Assembly: GCF_024600715.1 (NCBI RefSeq)
Contig: NZ_CP102332.1
Span: 2,604,001-2,668,000, forward strand
DNA: 64,000 bases
DNA from: Streptomyces changanensis
GTDB taxonomy: Bacteria; Actinomycetota; Actinomycetes; Streptomycetales; Streptomycetaceae
Reading direction: 5' to 3'
Shown: one piece after another, positions 32,945 through 42,130 of the stretch
Position numbering within the stretch: the stretch's first letter is position 1
Layout: the number at the start of each line of letters is the position of its first letter
Translations under genes and position numbers: made by a program
The notes under the pieces: generated by a model
Told to the model about the DNA's origin: nothing
What the model saw: only the letters and a program-made list of their open reading frames with translations
Databases searched by the model: none

Positions 32945-35659
32945 CTACTTCGGCGAGAAGGTGAGGACCAGCTTGGGCGTGCCCCCGGAGGCGGGTGCCT
33001 CACGGGACCACAGCCACAGCGCGTCCGTGCCCACCCCGGTCAGCGCCATGCTGTACTCGCCGCCCAGGGCCGCCGCGACGGCGGCCTTGTCGAGCTGTAC
33101 CGAGGCGCCGGTGGACGGCCCGGTGGGCGGGGTGAGCGTGCCCAGCGTCTGGGCGGCGAGCGCCGGCTTCGTCGCGAAGGTGACGTCGTTCTCGGACCAG
33201 GCGCCGGTGACGGGGCTGACCCGCACCGCGTCGGCCGACCCGGCGCTCGCCGAGGAGTCGGTCCGCACCTCCAGCGAGGCGCCGGTCAGCTGCTTGCCGG
33301 CCGGCAGGGCCGGCAGCGCGAAGCGGAGGTACGTCTCGTAGGCGGCGCTGCCGCGCACGGCGAGGGAGGTGGCGGCACCGTAGTTGGTGCTGGTGGAGCC
33401 CTCGTTGACGTAGGTGTCCGCGACGGGCTGCAGGGTGGTGACCGTGTCGCCCTGCTGCGCGGCGCGCAGGTAGTGCGCGGCGACCTGGTCGCCGGTGAGG
33501 GCCGTCGGGTAGACGGCGGTCTCGTCGAGCTGGCCGGCGAAGTAGTTGCTGGTCGGTCGGGAGGGCCAGCTGCCGACGGCGTCGCCGCCGATGCGCCAGT
33601 ACCCGGCGTACCGCTCGTGGCCCGAGCGGGTGTTGCTGCCGACGCGCTTGCCGTCGACGTACAGGTTCATGCCGCCCGGCCCCTGGGTGCCGACGACGTG
33701 GTGCCACTTGCCGTCGTTGTAGGAGGAGAGGGTCGACAGGGTGCGGGCCGTGCCGTCGTAGGCGCCGAAGTACAGCTGGCCCCAGTTGTTCATGTAGAGG
33801 TGCTTGTCGTACCGACCGCTGTTGCGGGTGCTGTTGTTGCCGAACCCGATGAGCTTGCCACCGCGGTTGGTGGTGGTCTTGAACCAGGTCTCGATCGTGT
33901 ACGCGTCGCCCACGGTGGTGCGGCGGTCGCTGTGGACCACGGAGTCGGTGCCGTCGAAGGCGTACGCCTTGCTGCCGTCGGCCGTGGCGCCCGGGCCCTG
34001 GCCGAGGACGGGCCCGTTCGCCTGCAGGCCGCTCATGTCGCCCTTGGACGAGTCGGCGGTGTACGGCGTGGTCGTGTCGTCGTAGCGCCAGTACAGCGAG
34101 GCGCCGTCGCCGATGACCGCGGCCGCGTACGGCTGGGCGGAGACGGCGGCCGTGGCGGTGACGGAGGCGGAGAGCGCGCTGACGTTGCCCGCGCCGTCCG
34201 TCGCGGTCACCCGGTAGGTGTGCGCGGAGCCGGGGGCGAGGCCGGTGTCGGTGAACGACGCCTGGGGCCGGTGCCACGGCAGCGACTCGGCGTCGAGGGT
34301 GGCGATCGGGGTGGCCGCGCCGTCGCGGTACACCCGGTACGTCAGCCGGCTGTCGTCCAGGTCGAGGCTGGTGCGCCAGCGGACCTGGATCTCGCCGGGC
34401 TTCACGCTCGCCGCGCTCGCGACGGGAGTGGTGGGCTTCCCGGTGTCCCCCGTGGAGGCGAAGCGGGTCAGGCCCTGCGCCGGGGCGCCGTTGACGGTGG
34501 TGAACTCGCCGCCGGACCACAGGTACTCGACGCCGTTCCTGGCGGCGATCGTGATCACACGCGGGCCGATGCCCTCACCGAGGCCGTCGTTGGTGTCCGG
34601 GAACCAGCCGAGCTTGCCGACGGAGGTCGTCGGCTGCGCCAGGAAGTGGTACCGGCGCCCGTCCGGGAACTCGCCGACGAGACCGCAGTCGTGCGCGTGG
34701 GACGCGCTGTACAGCACGCCCTTGTGAGACTCGACCGCCTGCGTCGCGCCCAGGCAGGTGTCGCGCCAGCGCTGGTCGAAGCCGTTCAGCTCCAGGGCGA
34801 TGCGGCCGTCGAAGCCGCCGGTGCCCTCGTTGGCGGTGTAGAAGCCGGTCGCGTCGGTGTCGATGTCCTTGACGACCGAGCTGTTCATGATGAAGCCCGG
34901 GTACGTCCTGGCGTTGGCGCCGGTCGTGGCGTCGACCACCGCGAGGGCGTGCGATTCGGCGCCGTTGACCTCGAAGAAGTCACCGCCGAGCAGGGCGTGG
35001 CGCCCGTCGGGGGTGATCTCGATGGCCCGGCCCGGCTCGTCGGCGTCCGCGCGGAACGGCCGCAGGGCGCCCGTCGTCGCGTCGACCGCCGCGAACCGCT
35101 GCCGCGTCGCGCCGTTGACCGTGTCGAAGTCACCGCCCGCGTACACGGTGTCGCCGGTGACCGCGAGGGCGCGGACCGTCGCCGGGAACACGGCGTTGAA
35201 GCCGTCCTTCGGGGTGCACGTGGCGATGTCGATGGCGGCGGCGCTGGAGACGGGCATGCCGTTGACGGCGCCGAAGTAGCCACCGGCGTACAGGGTGCGC
35301 TGGTCCGGCGAGACGGCCAGGGCGCGCACGGTGGCGGTGCCCGAGGCGACGGTGAAGGACAACTTGCAGTCGGTGGGCGCGCCCGTCGCGGCGTCCATCG
35401 CCACGAAGTTCAGCGCCTGCCGCTCGGCGCCGGCCGCCCCCTCGGGGGGCCGCACGGCGGAGAACGTACCGCCGGCGAAGACCACCCCGTTCGCCTGGGC
35501 GAGCGCCCAGACGATGCCGTTGGTCTGCCAGGTGGGCAGGTCGTCGGCGGTGAAGGCCACCGGCTCGGTGAGCGCGGTGGCCTGCGGGGCGGCGGCCGCC
35601 CCCAGACCGGCCGCCAAGGACAGGGCGAGGGCAGCGTGCAGCCCCCTGGATCTCTTCAT
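32945..35659 (-). CDS. Large secreted LamG and DNRLRE domain protein
   Basis: This 904-residue exported protein has a signal peptide (about 1-29, ending AQATAL-like). Residues 35-400 form repeated VYAGGDFDTVNGAT-type units (delta-60/beta-propeller-like). A fibronectin type III domain follows at about 410-500, a LamG concanavalin-like domain at about 515-720 (YTIETWFKTTT, GKWHHVVGTQGPGGMNLYVDG) and a C-terminal DNRLRE domain (VADTYVNEGSTSTNYGA, YLRFALPALPAGKQ). It probably binds carbohydrate at the surface. It lies inside the polysaccharide locus and is transcribed separately downstream of gmd. Confidence 0.88.
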   Translation of the reverse strand: MKRSRGLHAALALSLAAGLGAAAAPQATALTEPVAFTADDLPTWQTNGIVWALAQANGVVFAGGTFSAVRPPEGAAGAERQALNFVAMDAATGAPTDCKLSFTVASGTATVRALAVSPDQRTLYAGGYFGAVNGMPVSSAAAIDIATCTPKDGFNAVFPATVRALAVTGDTVYAGGDFDTVNGATRQRFAAVDATTGALRPFRADADEPGRAIEITPDGRHALLGGDFFEVNGAESHALAVVDATTGANARTYPGFIMNSSVVKDIDTDATGFYTANEGTGGFDGRIALELNGFDQRWRDTCLGATQAVESHKGVLYSASHAHDCGLVGEFPDGRRYHFLAQPTTSVGKLGWFPDTNDGLGEGIGPRVITIAARNGVEYLWSGGEFTTVNGAPAQGLTRFASTGDTGKPTTPVASAASVKPGEIQVRWRTSLDLDDSRLTYRVYRDGAATPIATLDAESLPWHRPQASFTDTGLAPGSAHTYRVTATDGAGNVSALSASVTATAAVSAQPYAAAVIGDGASLYWRYDDTTTPYTADSSKGDMSGLQANGPVLGQGPGATADGSKAYAFDGTDSVVHSDRRTTVGDAYTIETWFKTTTNRGGKLIGFGNNSTRNSGRYDKHLYMNNWGQLYFGAYDGTARTLSTLSSYNDGKWHHVVGTQGPGGMNLYVDGKRVGSNTRSGHERYAGYWRIGGDAVGSWPSRPTSNYFAGQLDETAVYPTALTGDQVAAHYLRAAQQGDTVTTLQPVADTYVNEGSTSTNYGAATSLAVRGSAAYETYLRFALPALPAGKQLTGASLEVRTDSSASAGSADAVRVSPVTGAWSENDVTFATKPALAAQTLGTLTPPTGPSTGASVQLDKAAVAAALGGEYSMALTGVGTDALWLWSREAPASGGTPKLVLTFSPK

Positions 35660-35812
35660 GTACCCCCCAAGACAGAGCGTCTTGACGCAGTGGGCGGTCG
35701 GCGGCGCGGTTCCCGGCGTCCTGCCGATCGCCCATAAGAGTGAATGAGCCGTAGAGTAGCGGCTCTTCGGCCATTTCTGGCCAACTCCGGAAGAATTCCC
35801 GGAGGTGCGGGC

Positions 35813-36826
35813 TCAGCGGTCGACGCGCACCGTGGTCCCGGCCAGTTCGTCCTGCACCTGGCGCACGTCGGCGTCGACCATGATCCGGGCCAGGTCGTCG
35901 ACCCTGACCTGGGGCTTCCAGCCGAGCAGCTCCTCGGCCTTGCTCGCGTCGCCGATGAGCGCGTCGACCTCGCTGGGGCGCTCGTACTTGGCGTCGTAGC
36001 GGACGTACTCCTGCCAGTCGAGGCCCGCGTGGCCGAAGGCGGTCTCCAGGAACTGGCGGACGGTGGCCGCGACACCGGTCGCGACGACGTAGTCGGTGGG
36101 CTCGTCCTGCTGGAGCATGCGCCACATCGCGTCGACGTACTCGGGGGCGTACCCCCAGTCGCGGACGGCGTCGAGGTTGCCGAGGTAGAGCTCGCCCTGG
36201 AGGCCGGCCTTGATGCGGGCCACCGCGCGAGTGATCTTGCGGGTCACGAAGGTCTCGCCGCGGCGCGGGGACTCGTGGTTGAACAGGACGCCGTTCACCG
36301 CGTACATGCCGTACGCCTCGCGGTAGTTGACGGTCGCCCAGTACCCGAAGACCTTCGCGACGCCGTAGGGGCTGCGCGGGTGGAAGGGGGTCCGCTCGTT
36401 CTGCGGGGGCGGGGTCGCGCCGAACATCTCCGAGGAGGACGCCTGGTACACGCGCGTCTCGATGCCGGAGGCGCGCACCGCCTCCAGCAGCCGCAGCGCG
36501 CCGAGGCCGGTGACGTCCCCGGTGTAGAGCGGGGCGTCGAAGGAGACGCGCACGTGGGACTGGGCGCCGAGGTTGTACACCTCGTCGGGGCGGATCTCGC
36601 GCAGCAGGTTCACCAGCGCCACCCCGTCGGAGAGGTCGGCGTGGTGCAGCACGAAGGAGCGGCCGGCCTCCTGCGGGCCCTGGTAGATGTGGTCGATCCG
36701 CTCGGTGTTGAAGGTGGACGACCGGCGCACGAGTCCGTGCACCGTGTACCCCTTCGACAGCAGCAGCTCGGACAGGTACGACCCGTCCTGGCCGGTGACC
36801 CCCGTGATCAAAGCGGTCTTGCTCAT
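35813..36826 (-). CDS. gmd: GDP-mannose 4,6-dehydratase
   Basis: The 337-residue short-chain dehydrogenase-type enzyme converts GDP-mannose to GDP-4-keto-6-deoxymannose, the first step to GDP-fucose. Signatures are [50 protein letters not shown] (catalytic Ser/Glu), [12 protein letters not shown] (YxxxK) and [21 protein letters not shown] chose the ATG 3 codons inside the longest frame because GGGAGGAG then has a workable spacing. It is divergent from fcl across a short promoter region. Confidence 0.96.
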   Translation of the reverse strand: MSKTALITGVTGQDGSYLSELLLSKGYTVHGLVRRSSTFNTERIDHIYQGPQEAGRSFVLHHADLSDGVALVNLLREIRPDEVYNLGAQSHVRVSFDAPLYTGDVTGLGALRLLEAVRASGIETRVYQASSSEMFGATPPPQNERTPFHPRSPYGVAKVFGYWATVNYREAYGMYAVNGVLFNHESPRRGETFVTRKITRAVARIKAGLQGELYLGNLDAVRDWGYAPEYVDAMWRMLQQDEPTDYVVATGVAATVRQFLETAFGHAGLDWQEYVRYDAKYERPSEVDALIGDASKAEELLGWKPQVRVDDLARIMVDADVRQVQDELAGTTVRVDR

Positions 36827-36948
36827 GCGTGGCATCTCCTCCCGGAGGAGCCGCGCGCCGGCCCCGTCCGCAGCGTTCTGTTGCGTGGTGTGCGGAAAAC
36901 ACGGCCGTGGGCGGCGGTGTCGCCACCGCTCCTGGCATGATCCGGCTC

Positions 36949-37950
36949 ATGACCGACTCGCAGGCGGTACCGCCGCCCCCCACCCCGTCGTCGCCGTACC
37001 TGCCGCGGCAGGCCCGGATATTCGTGGCGGGCCACCGCGGACTCGTCGGATCCGCGGTGGTCCGCAGGCTGACCGCCGAGGGCCACGAGGTGATCACCCG
37101 TGACCGTGCGGCGCTCGACCTGCGCGACGCCGCGGGCACCGCGGCGTTCCTGGCGGACGTACGGCCGGACGCGGTCGTCCTGGCCGCCGCCAAGGTCGGC
37201 GGGATCCTGGCGAACAGCACCCAGCCGGTGCCGTTCCTGGAGGACAACCTCCGGATCCAGCTCAGCGTCATCGCGGGCGCGCACGCGGCGGGCGTGGCGC
37301 GGCTGCTGTTCCTCGGCTCGTCGTGCATCTACCCCAAGCACGCGCCGCAGCCCATCCGGGAGGACGCGCTGCTGACGGGCCCGCTGGAACCCACCAACGA
37401 GCCGTACGCGCTCGCGAAGATCGCCGGCATCTGCCAGGTCCAGTCGTACCGCCGGCAGTACGGCGCCGCGTACATCTCGGCGATGCCGACCAACCTCTAC
37501 GGTCCCGGCGACAACTTCGACCTGGAGACCTCGCACGTCCTGCCCGCGCTGGTGCGCCGGTTCCACGAGGCGCGCGAGGCCGGCCGCGACGAGGTGACCC
37601 TGTGGGGCTCGGGCACCCCGCGCCGCGAGTTCCTGCACGTCGACGACCTGGCGGACGCCTGTCTGACACTGCTCGCCGGATACGACGGGGACGCGCCGGT
37701 CAACGTCGGCTGCGGCGAGGACCTCACCATCCGCGAGCTGGCCGAAACGGTCGCCGACGTGACGGGGTTCACCGGCCGGATCGCCTGGGACACGGGCAAG
37801 CCGGACGGGACCCCCCGCAAGCTGCTGGACGTCTCGAAGCTCACCGGGCTCGGCTGGCGGCCCCGCGTCCCGCTGCGCGACGGCATCGCCGCGACGTACG
37901 CGTGGTGGCTGGCCCGGCGGGAGGGCGAGGGACCCGCGGACAGGCCGTAG
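36949..37950 (+). CDS. fcl: GDP-L-fucose synthase
   Basis: This 333-residue epimerase/reductase completes GDP-L-fucose synthesis from the Gmd product. It has the NADP-binding loop VAGHRGLVGSAVVRRL, LAAAKVGGILANS, FLGSSCIYPKHAPQPI (catalytic Ser/Cys region), NEPYALAKIAGI (YxxxK) and RREFLHVDDLADACL. The 40-residue upstream extension of the longest frame is not needed; ATGs at 36937 and 36949 are both possible. Together with gmd it predicts a fucose (or 6-deoxy-sugar) residue in the locus product. Confidence 0.95.
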   Translation: MTDSQAVPPPPTPSSPYLPRQARIFVAGHRGLVGSAVVRRLTAEGHEVITRDRAALDLRDAAGTAAFLADVRPDAVVLAAAKVGGILANSTQPVPFLEDNLRIQLSVIAGAHAAGVARLLFLGSSCIYPKHAPQPIREDALLTGPLEPTNEPYALAKIAGICQVQSYRRQYGAAYISAMPTNLYGPGDNFDLETSHVLPALVRRFHEAREAGRDEVTLWGSGTPRREFLHVDDLADACLTLLAGYDGDAPVNVGCGEDLTIRELAETVADVTGFTGRIAWDTGKPDGTPRKLLDVSKLTGLGWRPRVPLRDGIAATYAWWLARREGEGPADRP

Positions 37951-37987
37951 GGCCCCCGCGGGCGCCGCTGATCGCGTCATCCGTGCC

Positions 37988-39487
37988 TCAGTACGCTCCG
38001 CGGCCGTCGACGACGGCGCGGAGCGTACGACTCATCACATCGAGGTCGCTGCTGAACGACCAGTTGTCCACGTACTGCAGATCCAGCTGAATCGTTTCGT
38101 CCCAGGAGAGGTCCGAGCGTCCGCTGACCTGCCACAGCCCCGTCATGCCGGGCCGCACGCGCAGCCGGCGCAGCGCCGTGGCGTCGTAGGCGGCGACCTC
38201 GTCGGGGAGCGGCGGGCGCGGTCCGACCAGGGACATGTCACCCTTCAGGACGTTGACGAGCTGGGGCAGCTCGTCCAGGGACGTGCGGCGCAGGAAGCGG
38301 CCCACCCGGGTCACCCGGGGGTCGCGGCGCATCTTGAACATCAGCCCGTCGCACTCGTTGCGCGCGGCGAGGTCCTCCTTGCGCCGGTCGGCGTCCGTGA
38401 CCATGCTGCGGAACTTCCACATGGTGAACGCCTCCTGGTCCCGGCCGACGCGCACCTGCCGGTAGAGGGCGGGGCCGGGCGAGTCGAGCCGTATCGACAC
38501 GACCAGCAGGAGCAGCACCGGGGCGAGCAGGAGCAGCCCGAGGGCGGCGCCGCAGCGGTCGACGGCGGTCTTCAGGGCGGCCTGCGCGCCGCGGCCGAGC
38601 GGCGGTTCGACCCGCAGTACGGTGAGACCGGCGACGGAGGTGGCGGCGAGCCGCTTGACCGAGGTCTCGACCAGGCCGGGCGTGAGCGCGACGTCGAGCC
38701 CGGCGTCGTGCAGCGCCCAGCACAGTTCCCGCAGCCGGTCGCCGGTGAGACGGGCGCCGGGCGCGAGGAGCACCAGTTCGGCGTGGTGGCGCCGGGCGGC
38801 GTCGACGACGCGGTGGCCGGCGCCGCGGCCGTCGAGTTCCGGGTCGAGGCGGTCGCCGGTGCCCGTGGGCGCCGCGGCGGCACCGGCCGTACCGGTGCCG
38901 ATGACGACCGTGCCGACGACGGCGTACGGATGGTCGGTGCGGGAGGCCAGCCGCTGGACGGCGGCGTCCAGCACGCCGGGCTCGCCGACCACGAGGACGC
39001 GGTCGACGGCCTGCGCGACGCGCCGGGCGGAGGTCAGGTGGCGGTGGATCCAGCGGCGGCAGACCAGCGTGCAGACCAGGCCGGGTGCCAGCGCGGCGAG
39101 CGCCGGGTACGGCTCGGGGGTCTGCGCCGTGGCGACGCTGAGGACCGCCAGCGCGGCGACGAGTATCAACCAGTCGTGCAGGACGGGCAGCGCGCCGCGC
39201 GACTCGCCCAGTTCGTCCTGCCGGTAGCGGTGCCGTAACGCCCGTACCGCGACCCACGTCGCCATGGCGACGAGGGCCGACAGCCCCGGGTGCGGCTGCC
39301 CGGTCCGGGACAGCACCAGCGCGGCGGACGCGGCGGTGACCCCGGCGTCCACGCCGAGGACGGCCGGCAGGTACCAGCGCGGTTTGGCGCGGCGGCCGGC
39401 CGCGGCGGTGTGGCGGTGTCCGGGCACGGCGGCGCGGACGCCGGTCAGCCGTGCCGCGCGGACCCCGTAGGTTCCCGTGTCTCCCAA
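37988..39487 (-). CDS. Polyprenyl glycosylphosphotransferase (initiating sugar transferase)
   Basis: The 499-residue membrane enzyme has four N-terminal transmembrane helices (about 40-150), a CoA-binding-like middle and the bacterial sugar transferase catalytic domain at the C-terminal end. Conserved segments are TMWKFRSMVTDADRRKEDL, RFLRRTSLDELPQLVNVLKG, DMSLVGPRPPLPDEV and RPGMTGLWQVSGRSDLSWDE. It transfers the first sugar-1-phosphate, usually glucose or galactose, to undecaprenyl phosphate. The upstream region has no other gene, so it probably has its own promoter. Confidence 0.94.
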   Translation of the reverse strand: MGDTGTYGVRAARLTGVRAAVPGHRHTAAAGRRAKPRWYLPAVLGVDAGVTAASAALVLSRTGQPHPGLSALVAMATWVAVRALRHRYRQDELGESRGALPVLHDWLILVAALAVLSVATAQTPEPYPALAALAPGLVCTLVCRRWIHRHLTSARRVAQAVDRVLVVGEPGVLDAAVQRLASRTDHPYAVVGTVVIGTGTAGAAAAPTGTGDRLDPELDGRGAGHRVVDAARRHHAELVLLAPGARLTGDRLRELCWALHDAGLDVALTPGLVETSVKRLAATSVAGLTVLRVEPPLGRGAQAALKTAVDRCGAALGLLLLAPVLLLLVVSIRLDSPGPALYRQVRVGRDQEAFTMWKFRSMVTDADRRKEDLAARNECDGLMFKMRRDPRVTRVGRFLRRTSLDELPQLVNVLKGDMSLVGPRPPLPDEVAAYDATALRRLRVRPGMTGLWQVSGRSDLSWDETIQLDLQYVDNWSFSSDLDVMSRTLRAVVDGRGAY

Positions 39488-39767
39488 GATTCGTACGCCC
39501 CCCCAGGCCCCGAGAACCGCGCGCCCCGCTCCGAAGGCGTGAGCGGTTCACACAATTCCTTCACGCGAGGGCACACTACGCCACACGCACGTTCTACAGA
39601 ACACGTTCTTTCGTAAGCTTTCGTATACGCACCGTTTCCGGACACAGGTCAGCGGCACCCGGCAAGCGATTGCCGGGTGCGGTGCCGGACCGGTGTACGC
39701 GGGGCGCGCACGGGTGCGCGGGGGGCGCGCGAGGCGTGTCGGGGTGCGCCGGGAGTGTGCGGAGTGG
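39488..39767. other. Promoter region of the sugar transferase gene and spacer
   Basis: Near the sugar transferase start, ACGTTCT occurs twice (39589 and 39604) and TTTCGTA-like repeats occur at 39610-39628, which may be operator or promoter sequence on the minus strand. The rest is GC-rich spacer with the terminator at 39656-39681. No gene is seen. Confidence 0.4.
39656..39681. terminator. Terminator downstream of the anti-sigma-like gene
   Basis: An 11-bp perfect inverted repeat (GCACCCGGCAA with TTGCCGGGTGC) has a 4-nt GCGA tetraloop. Confidence 0.75.
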
Positions 39768-40292
39768 CTACGCGGGCGCGGCCAGTTCCGCCCAGACGGT
39801 CTTGCCGGACGCCTCCTGCAGCCGCTGGACACCCCAGTCGAGGCACAGCCGCTGCACGATGAACATGCCGTGTCCGCCGGGCCGGCCGGCCCGGTGCGGG
39901 GTGCGGGGCGCGGGCTGGCCACTGCCCCGGTCGGTGACCTCCAGCCGCAGCGCCTTGGCGTGCAGGGAGACCCTCAACTCGTCCGGTCCGTCCGCGTGGA
40001 GGCAGGCGTTGGTGACGAGTTCCGACACGACCAGCAGGACGTCCTCGGCCGCCGCGCGCCGGTCGGCGGTGGCGGCGGGGAGCCAGCCCCAGTCGTACAG
40101 GGCCTGGCGGGTGAAGTCGCGGGCGAGCGGGACGACCCCGCTGGCGCCGTCCAGCGCGAGCCGGCGCGTCTCGCGGTGCGGCCCCCGCTCGTCGGACGCG
40201 CGGGAAGGCGCCCCCTCACGCGTGGACGGGGCGCCGGAGCCGTCCGGCTCGGGGCCGAGACCGCTCGGCGGTTGCTGCTGGGTGGCACCCAT
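39768..40292 (-). CDS. ATP-binding anti-sigma factor-like serine kinase
   Basis: The 174-residue protein is a GHKL ATPase of the RsbW/SpoIIAB type. It has VVSELVTNACLHADG (N box), EVTDRGSGQPAPRTPHRAG (G1) and GGHGMFIVQRLCLDWGV (G2). The first 35 residues are disordered and Pro/Ser-rich. Such proteins bind SigB/F-type sigma factors or phosphorylate STAS antagonists. A STAS protein and a SigB/F-type sigma gene follow within 800 nt, so this is a partner-switching module. Confidence 0.9.
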   Translation of the reverse strand: MGATQQQPPSGLGPEPDGSGAPSTREGAPSRASDERGPHRETRRLALDGASGVVPLARDFTRQALYDWGWLPAATADRRAAAEDVLLVVSELVTNACLHADGPDELRVSLHAKALRLEVTDRGSGQPAPRTPHRAGRPGGHGMFIVQRLCLDWGVQRLQEASGKTVWAELAAPA

Positions 40293-40480
40293 CAGCGCGT
40301 CACCTCACCGATTCACCAGGTCGCCATTACGTCGACGTCTGCTTCGTTTGCTTCGTCACAAAAAGTGTGGCCCCTCGACGGGCCACCGGGGGTGCCTTCT
40401 GCGTTCTTCTGCCCGGCCGTCCGCGGGCGACACCCCTCGGATCGGAACGCTCACCGGCCCCTGCGGGCCGTCGGCACCCC

Positions 40481-40846
40481 TCACTCCAGGGCATCGTCCA
40501 GTGACTCGTGGACGAGGAAGACGGCACCCGCGCCCGTGATTTCGAACACTCTGGCGACAGCGGGGCGCATCGCGGCGAGGTGTACCGCGCCGCCCGCCTC
40601 CTCCGCTCTCAACCGCGCCCCGAGGAGCACGTTCAGCCCCGTCGAGTCGCAGAACTCCAGCTCCGAGCAGTCGACCACCAGGCGGGTGCGTCCCCGGGCG
40701 ATCGCCGCCTCCAGGGGCTCCCGCAGGAGGTCCGCCGTGTGGTGGTCGAGTTCACCGGCCGGCGTGAGGACCTCGCTGGGACCTTCCGTCCGGACCTCGA
40801 CCTGAAGTCGGCCCTGATTCGCGCTGCCGACCGTCTCGCGGCCCAT
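40481..40846 (-). CDS. STAS-domain anti-sigma factor antagonist
   Basis: The 121-residue single-domain STAS protein has VLTPAGELDHHTADLLREPL and the phosphorylatable loop VVDCSELEFCDSTGLNVLLG (Ser in DSTG near residue 68). In its unphosphorylated form it would bind the anti-sigma kinase and release the sigma factor. It is encoded between the ATP-binding protein gene (same strand, 188 nt apart) and the divergent sigma factor gene. Confidence 0.93.
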   Translation of the reverse strand: MGRETVGSANQGRLQVEVRTEGPSEVLTPAGELDHHTADLLREPLEAAIARGRTRLVVDCSELEFCDSTGLNVLLGARLRAEEAGGAVHLAAMRPAVARVFEITGAGAVFLVHESLDDALE

Positions 40847-41082
40847 TCCGCCCCTCTTCGCCGATGCCTACGGGTCGGTAGAACCCTACGACGAATCTGC
40901 GCAGTCGGGTAGTCGAAGGTTGCCGTAAAGGGTATATACGGAACAAATGACACTTGCACCGGTGCGTGCGGACCCGGTAGGGCTAGTAGGGAACACCGAC
41001 ACGGCCGGCTTTGGAGGCGCCGCACACCGCAGGCTGACGTATGGGCATCGGCGGCCTTATGCCGAGAACGATGGAGGAGACC

Positions 41083-42000
41083 ATGTCACCCCGGCTCGAC
41101 GGAACGCGTACCCACGACGCGGCGTCGGCAACATCCCCGCAAGAGATCTTTTTCCCCCCCACGTCCTGCGCCCCGGGCGCGGCGCACCCCGACGGGCTCA
41201 CGGACCTCCCCGAGATCCCCCCGTTCGACGAGGTGGCGCCCCCGGACGCGCGAGCGCTCTCCAAGACGCTCTTCGCGCGGCTCGAGACCCTCGAAGAGGG
41301 CACCCACGAGTACGCGTACGTCCGCAACACCCTGGTCGAGCTGAACCTCGCCCTGGTGAAGTTCGCCGCCTCCCGCTTCCGCTCCCGCAGCGAGCCGATG
41401 GAGGACATCGTCCAGGTCGGCACGGTCGGCCTGATCAAGGCGATCGACCGCTTCGAGGTCGGCCGCGAGGTGGAGTTCCCCACCTTCGCGATGCCGACCA
41501 TCGTCGGTGAGATCAAGCGCTTCTTCCGCGACACGTCCTGGTCGGTCCGCGTCCCGCGGCGGCTCCAGGAACTCCGCCTCGACCTGGCCAGGGCCGGTGA
41601 CGAGCTGGCCCAGGAGCTGGACCGCTCGCCGACCGTGGCCGAGCTGGCCGACCGGCTCGGCATCAGCAGCGACGAGGTCGTCGAGGGCATGGCCGCGAGC
41701 AACGCCTACACCGCCAGCTCGCTGGACGCCCAGCCCGACGAGGACGACGGCGAGGGCGCCCTGGCCGACCGGATCGGCTACGAGGACCACGGCCTGGAGG
41801 GCATCGAGTACATCGAGTCCCTCAAGCCGCTCATCGCCTCCCTGCCGGCGCGGGACCGCCGCATCCTGTCCCTGCGCTTCGTCGGCGGGCTCACCCAGTC
41901 GGAGATCGGCGAGGAGCTCAACATCTCGCAGATGCACGTGTCCCGGCTGCTCTCCCGCACGCTCGGCAAGCTCCGCAAGGGCCTCACCCTGGAGGAGTGA
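41083..42000 (+). CDS. SigB/SigF/SigG-family RNA polymerase sigma factor
   Basis: The 305-residue stress-type sigma factor has region 2 with RSRSEPMEDIVQVGTVGLIKA and DRFEVGREVEFPTFAMPTIV, then GEIKRFFRDTSWSVRVPRRL, a region 3 with ELADRLGISSDEV and region 4 with LTQSEIGEELNISQMHVSRL. The ATG at 41083 has GGAGGAGA 4-5 nt upstream; three in-frame ATGs further up lack this. It is regulated at the protein level by the adjacent antagonist and ATP-binding protein and is followed by two very long hairpins. Confidence 0.94.
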   Translation: MSPRLDGTRTHDAASATSPQEIFFPPTSCAPGAAHPDGLTDLPEIPPFDEVAPPDARALSKTLFARLETLEEGTHEYAYVRNTLVELNLALVKFAASRFRSRSEPMEDIVQVGTVGLIKAIDRFEVGREVEFPTFAMPTIVGEIKRFFRDTSWSVRVPRRLQELRLDLARAGDELAQELDRSPTVAELADRLGISSDEVVEGMAASNAYTASSLDAQPDEDDGEGALADRIGYEDHGLEGIEYIESLKPLIASLPARDRRILSLRFVGGLTQSEIGEELNISQMHVSRLLSRTLGKLRKGLTLEE

Positions 42001-42017
42001 CCCCGCAGCGCACCGCA

Positions 42018-42072
42018 CCGGCAGGCCGCGAGGGCCCGCCCCCACCAGGGGCGGGCCCTCGCGGCCTGCCGG
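42018..42072. terminator. 25-bp perfect hairpin after the sigma factor gene
   Basis: The arms at 42018-42042 and 42048-42072 are fully complementary, starting CCGGCAGGCCGCGAGGG, with a 5-nt loop (CACCA). It starts 18 nt after the sigma factor stop. It is far longer than needed for termination. Confidence 0.9.
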
Positions 42073-42079
42073 CATGAGG

Positions 42080-42130
42080 CCGGCCGGGTCGCCCGGCGCG
42101 CGGACACCGCGCGCCGGGCGACCCGGCCGG
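42080..42130. terminator. 24-bp perfect hairpin, second of a tandem pair
   Basis: The arms at 42080-42103 and 42107-42130 are fully complementary, starting CCGGCCGGGTCGCCCGG, with a 3-nt ACA loop. It begins 8 nt after the first hairpin and differs from it in sequence. Confidence 0.9.

Noticed and set aside
40905..40940. SigB-type promoter with GGGTAT at 40930 upstream of the sigma factor gene
   Set aside because: The -10-like GGGTAT is present but no suitable -35 (GTTT) lies at the proper distance.
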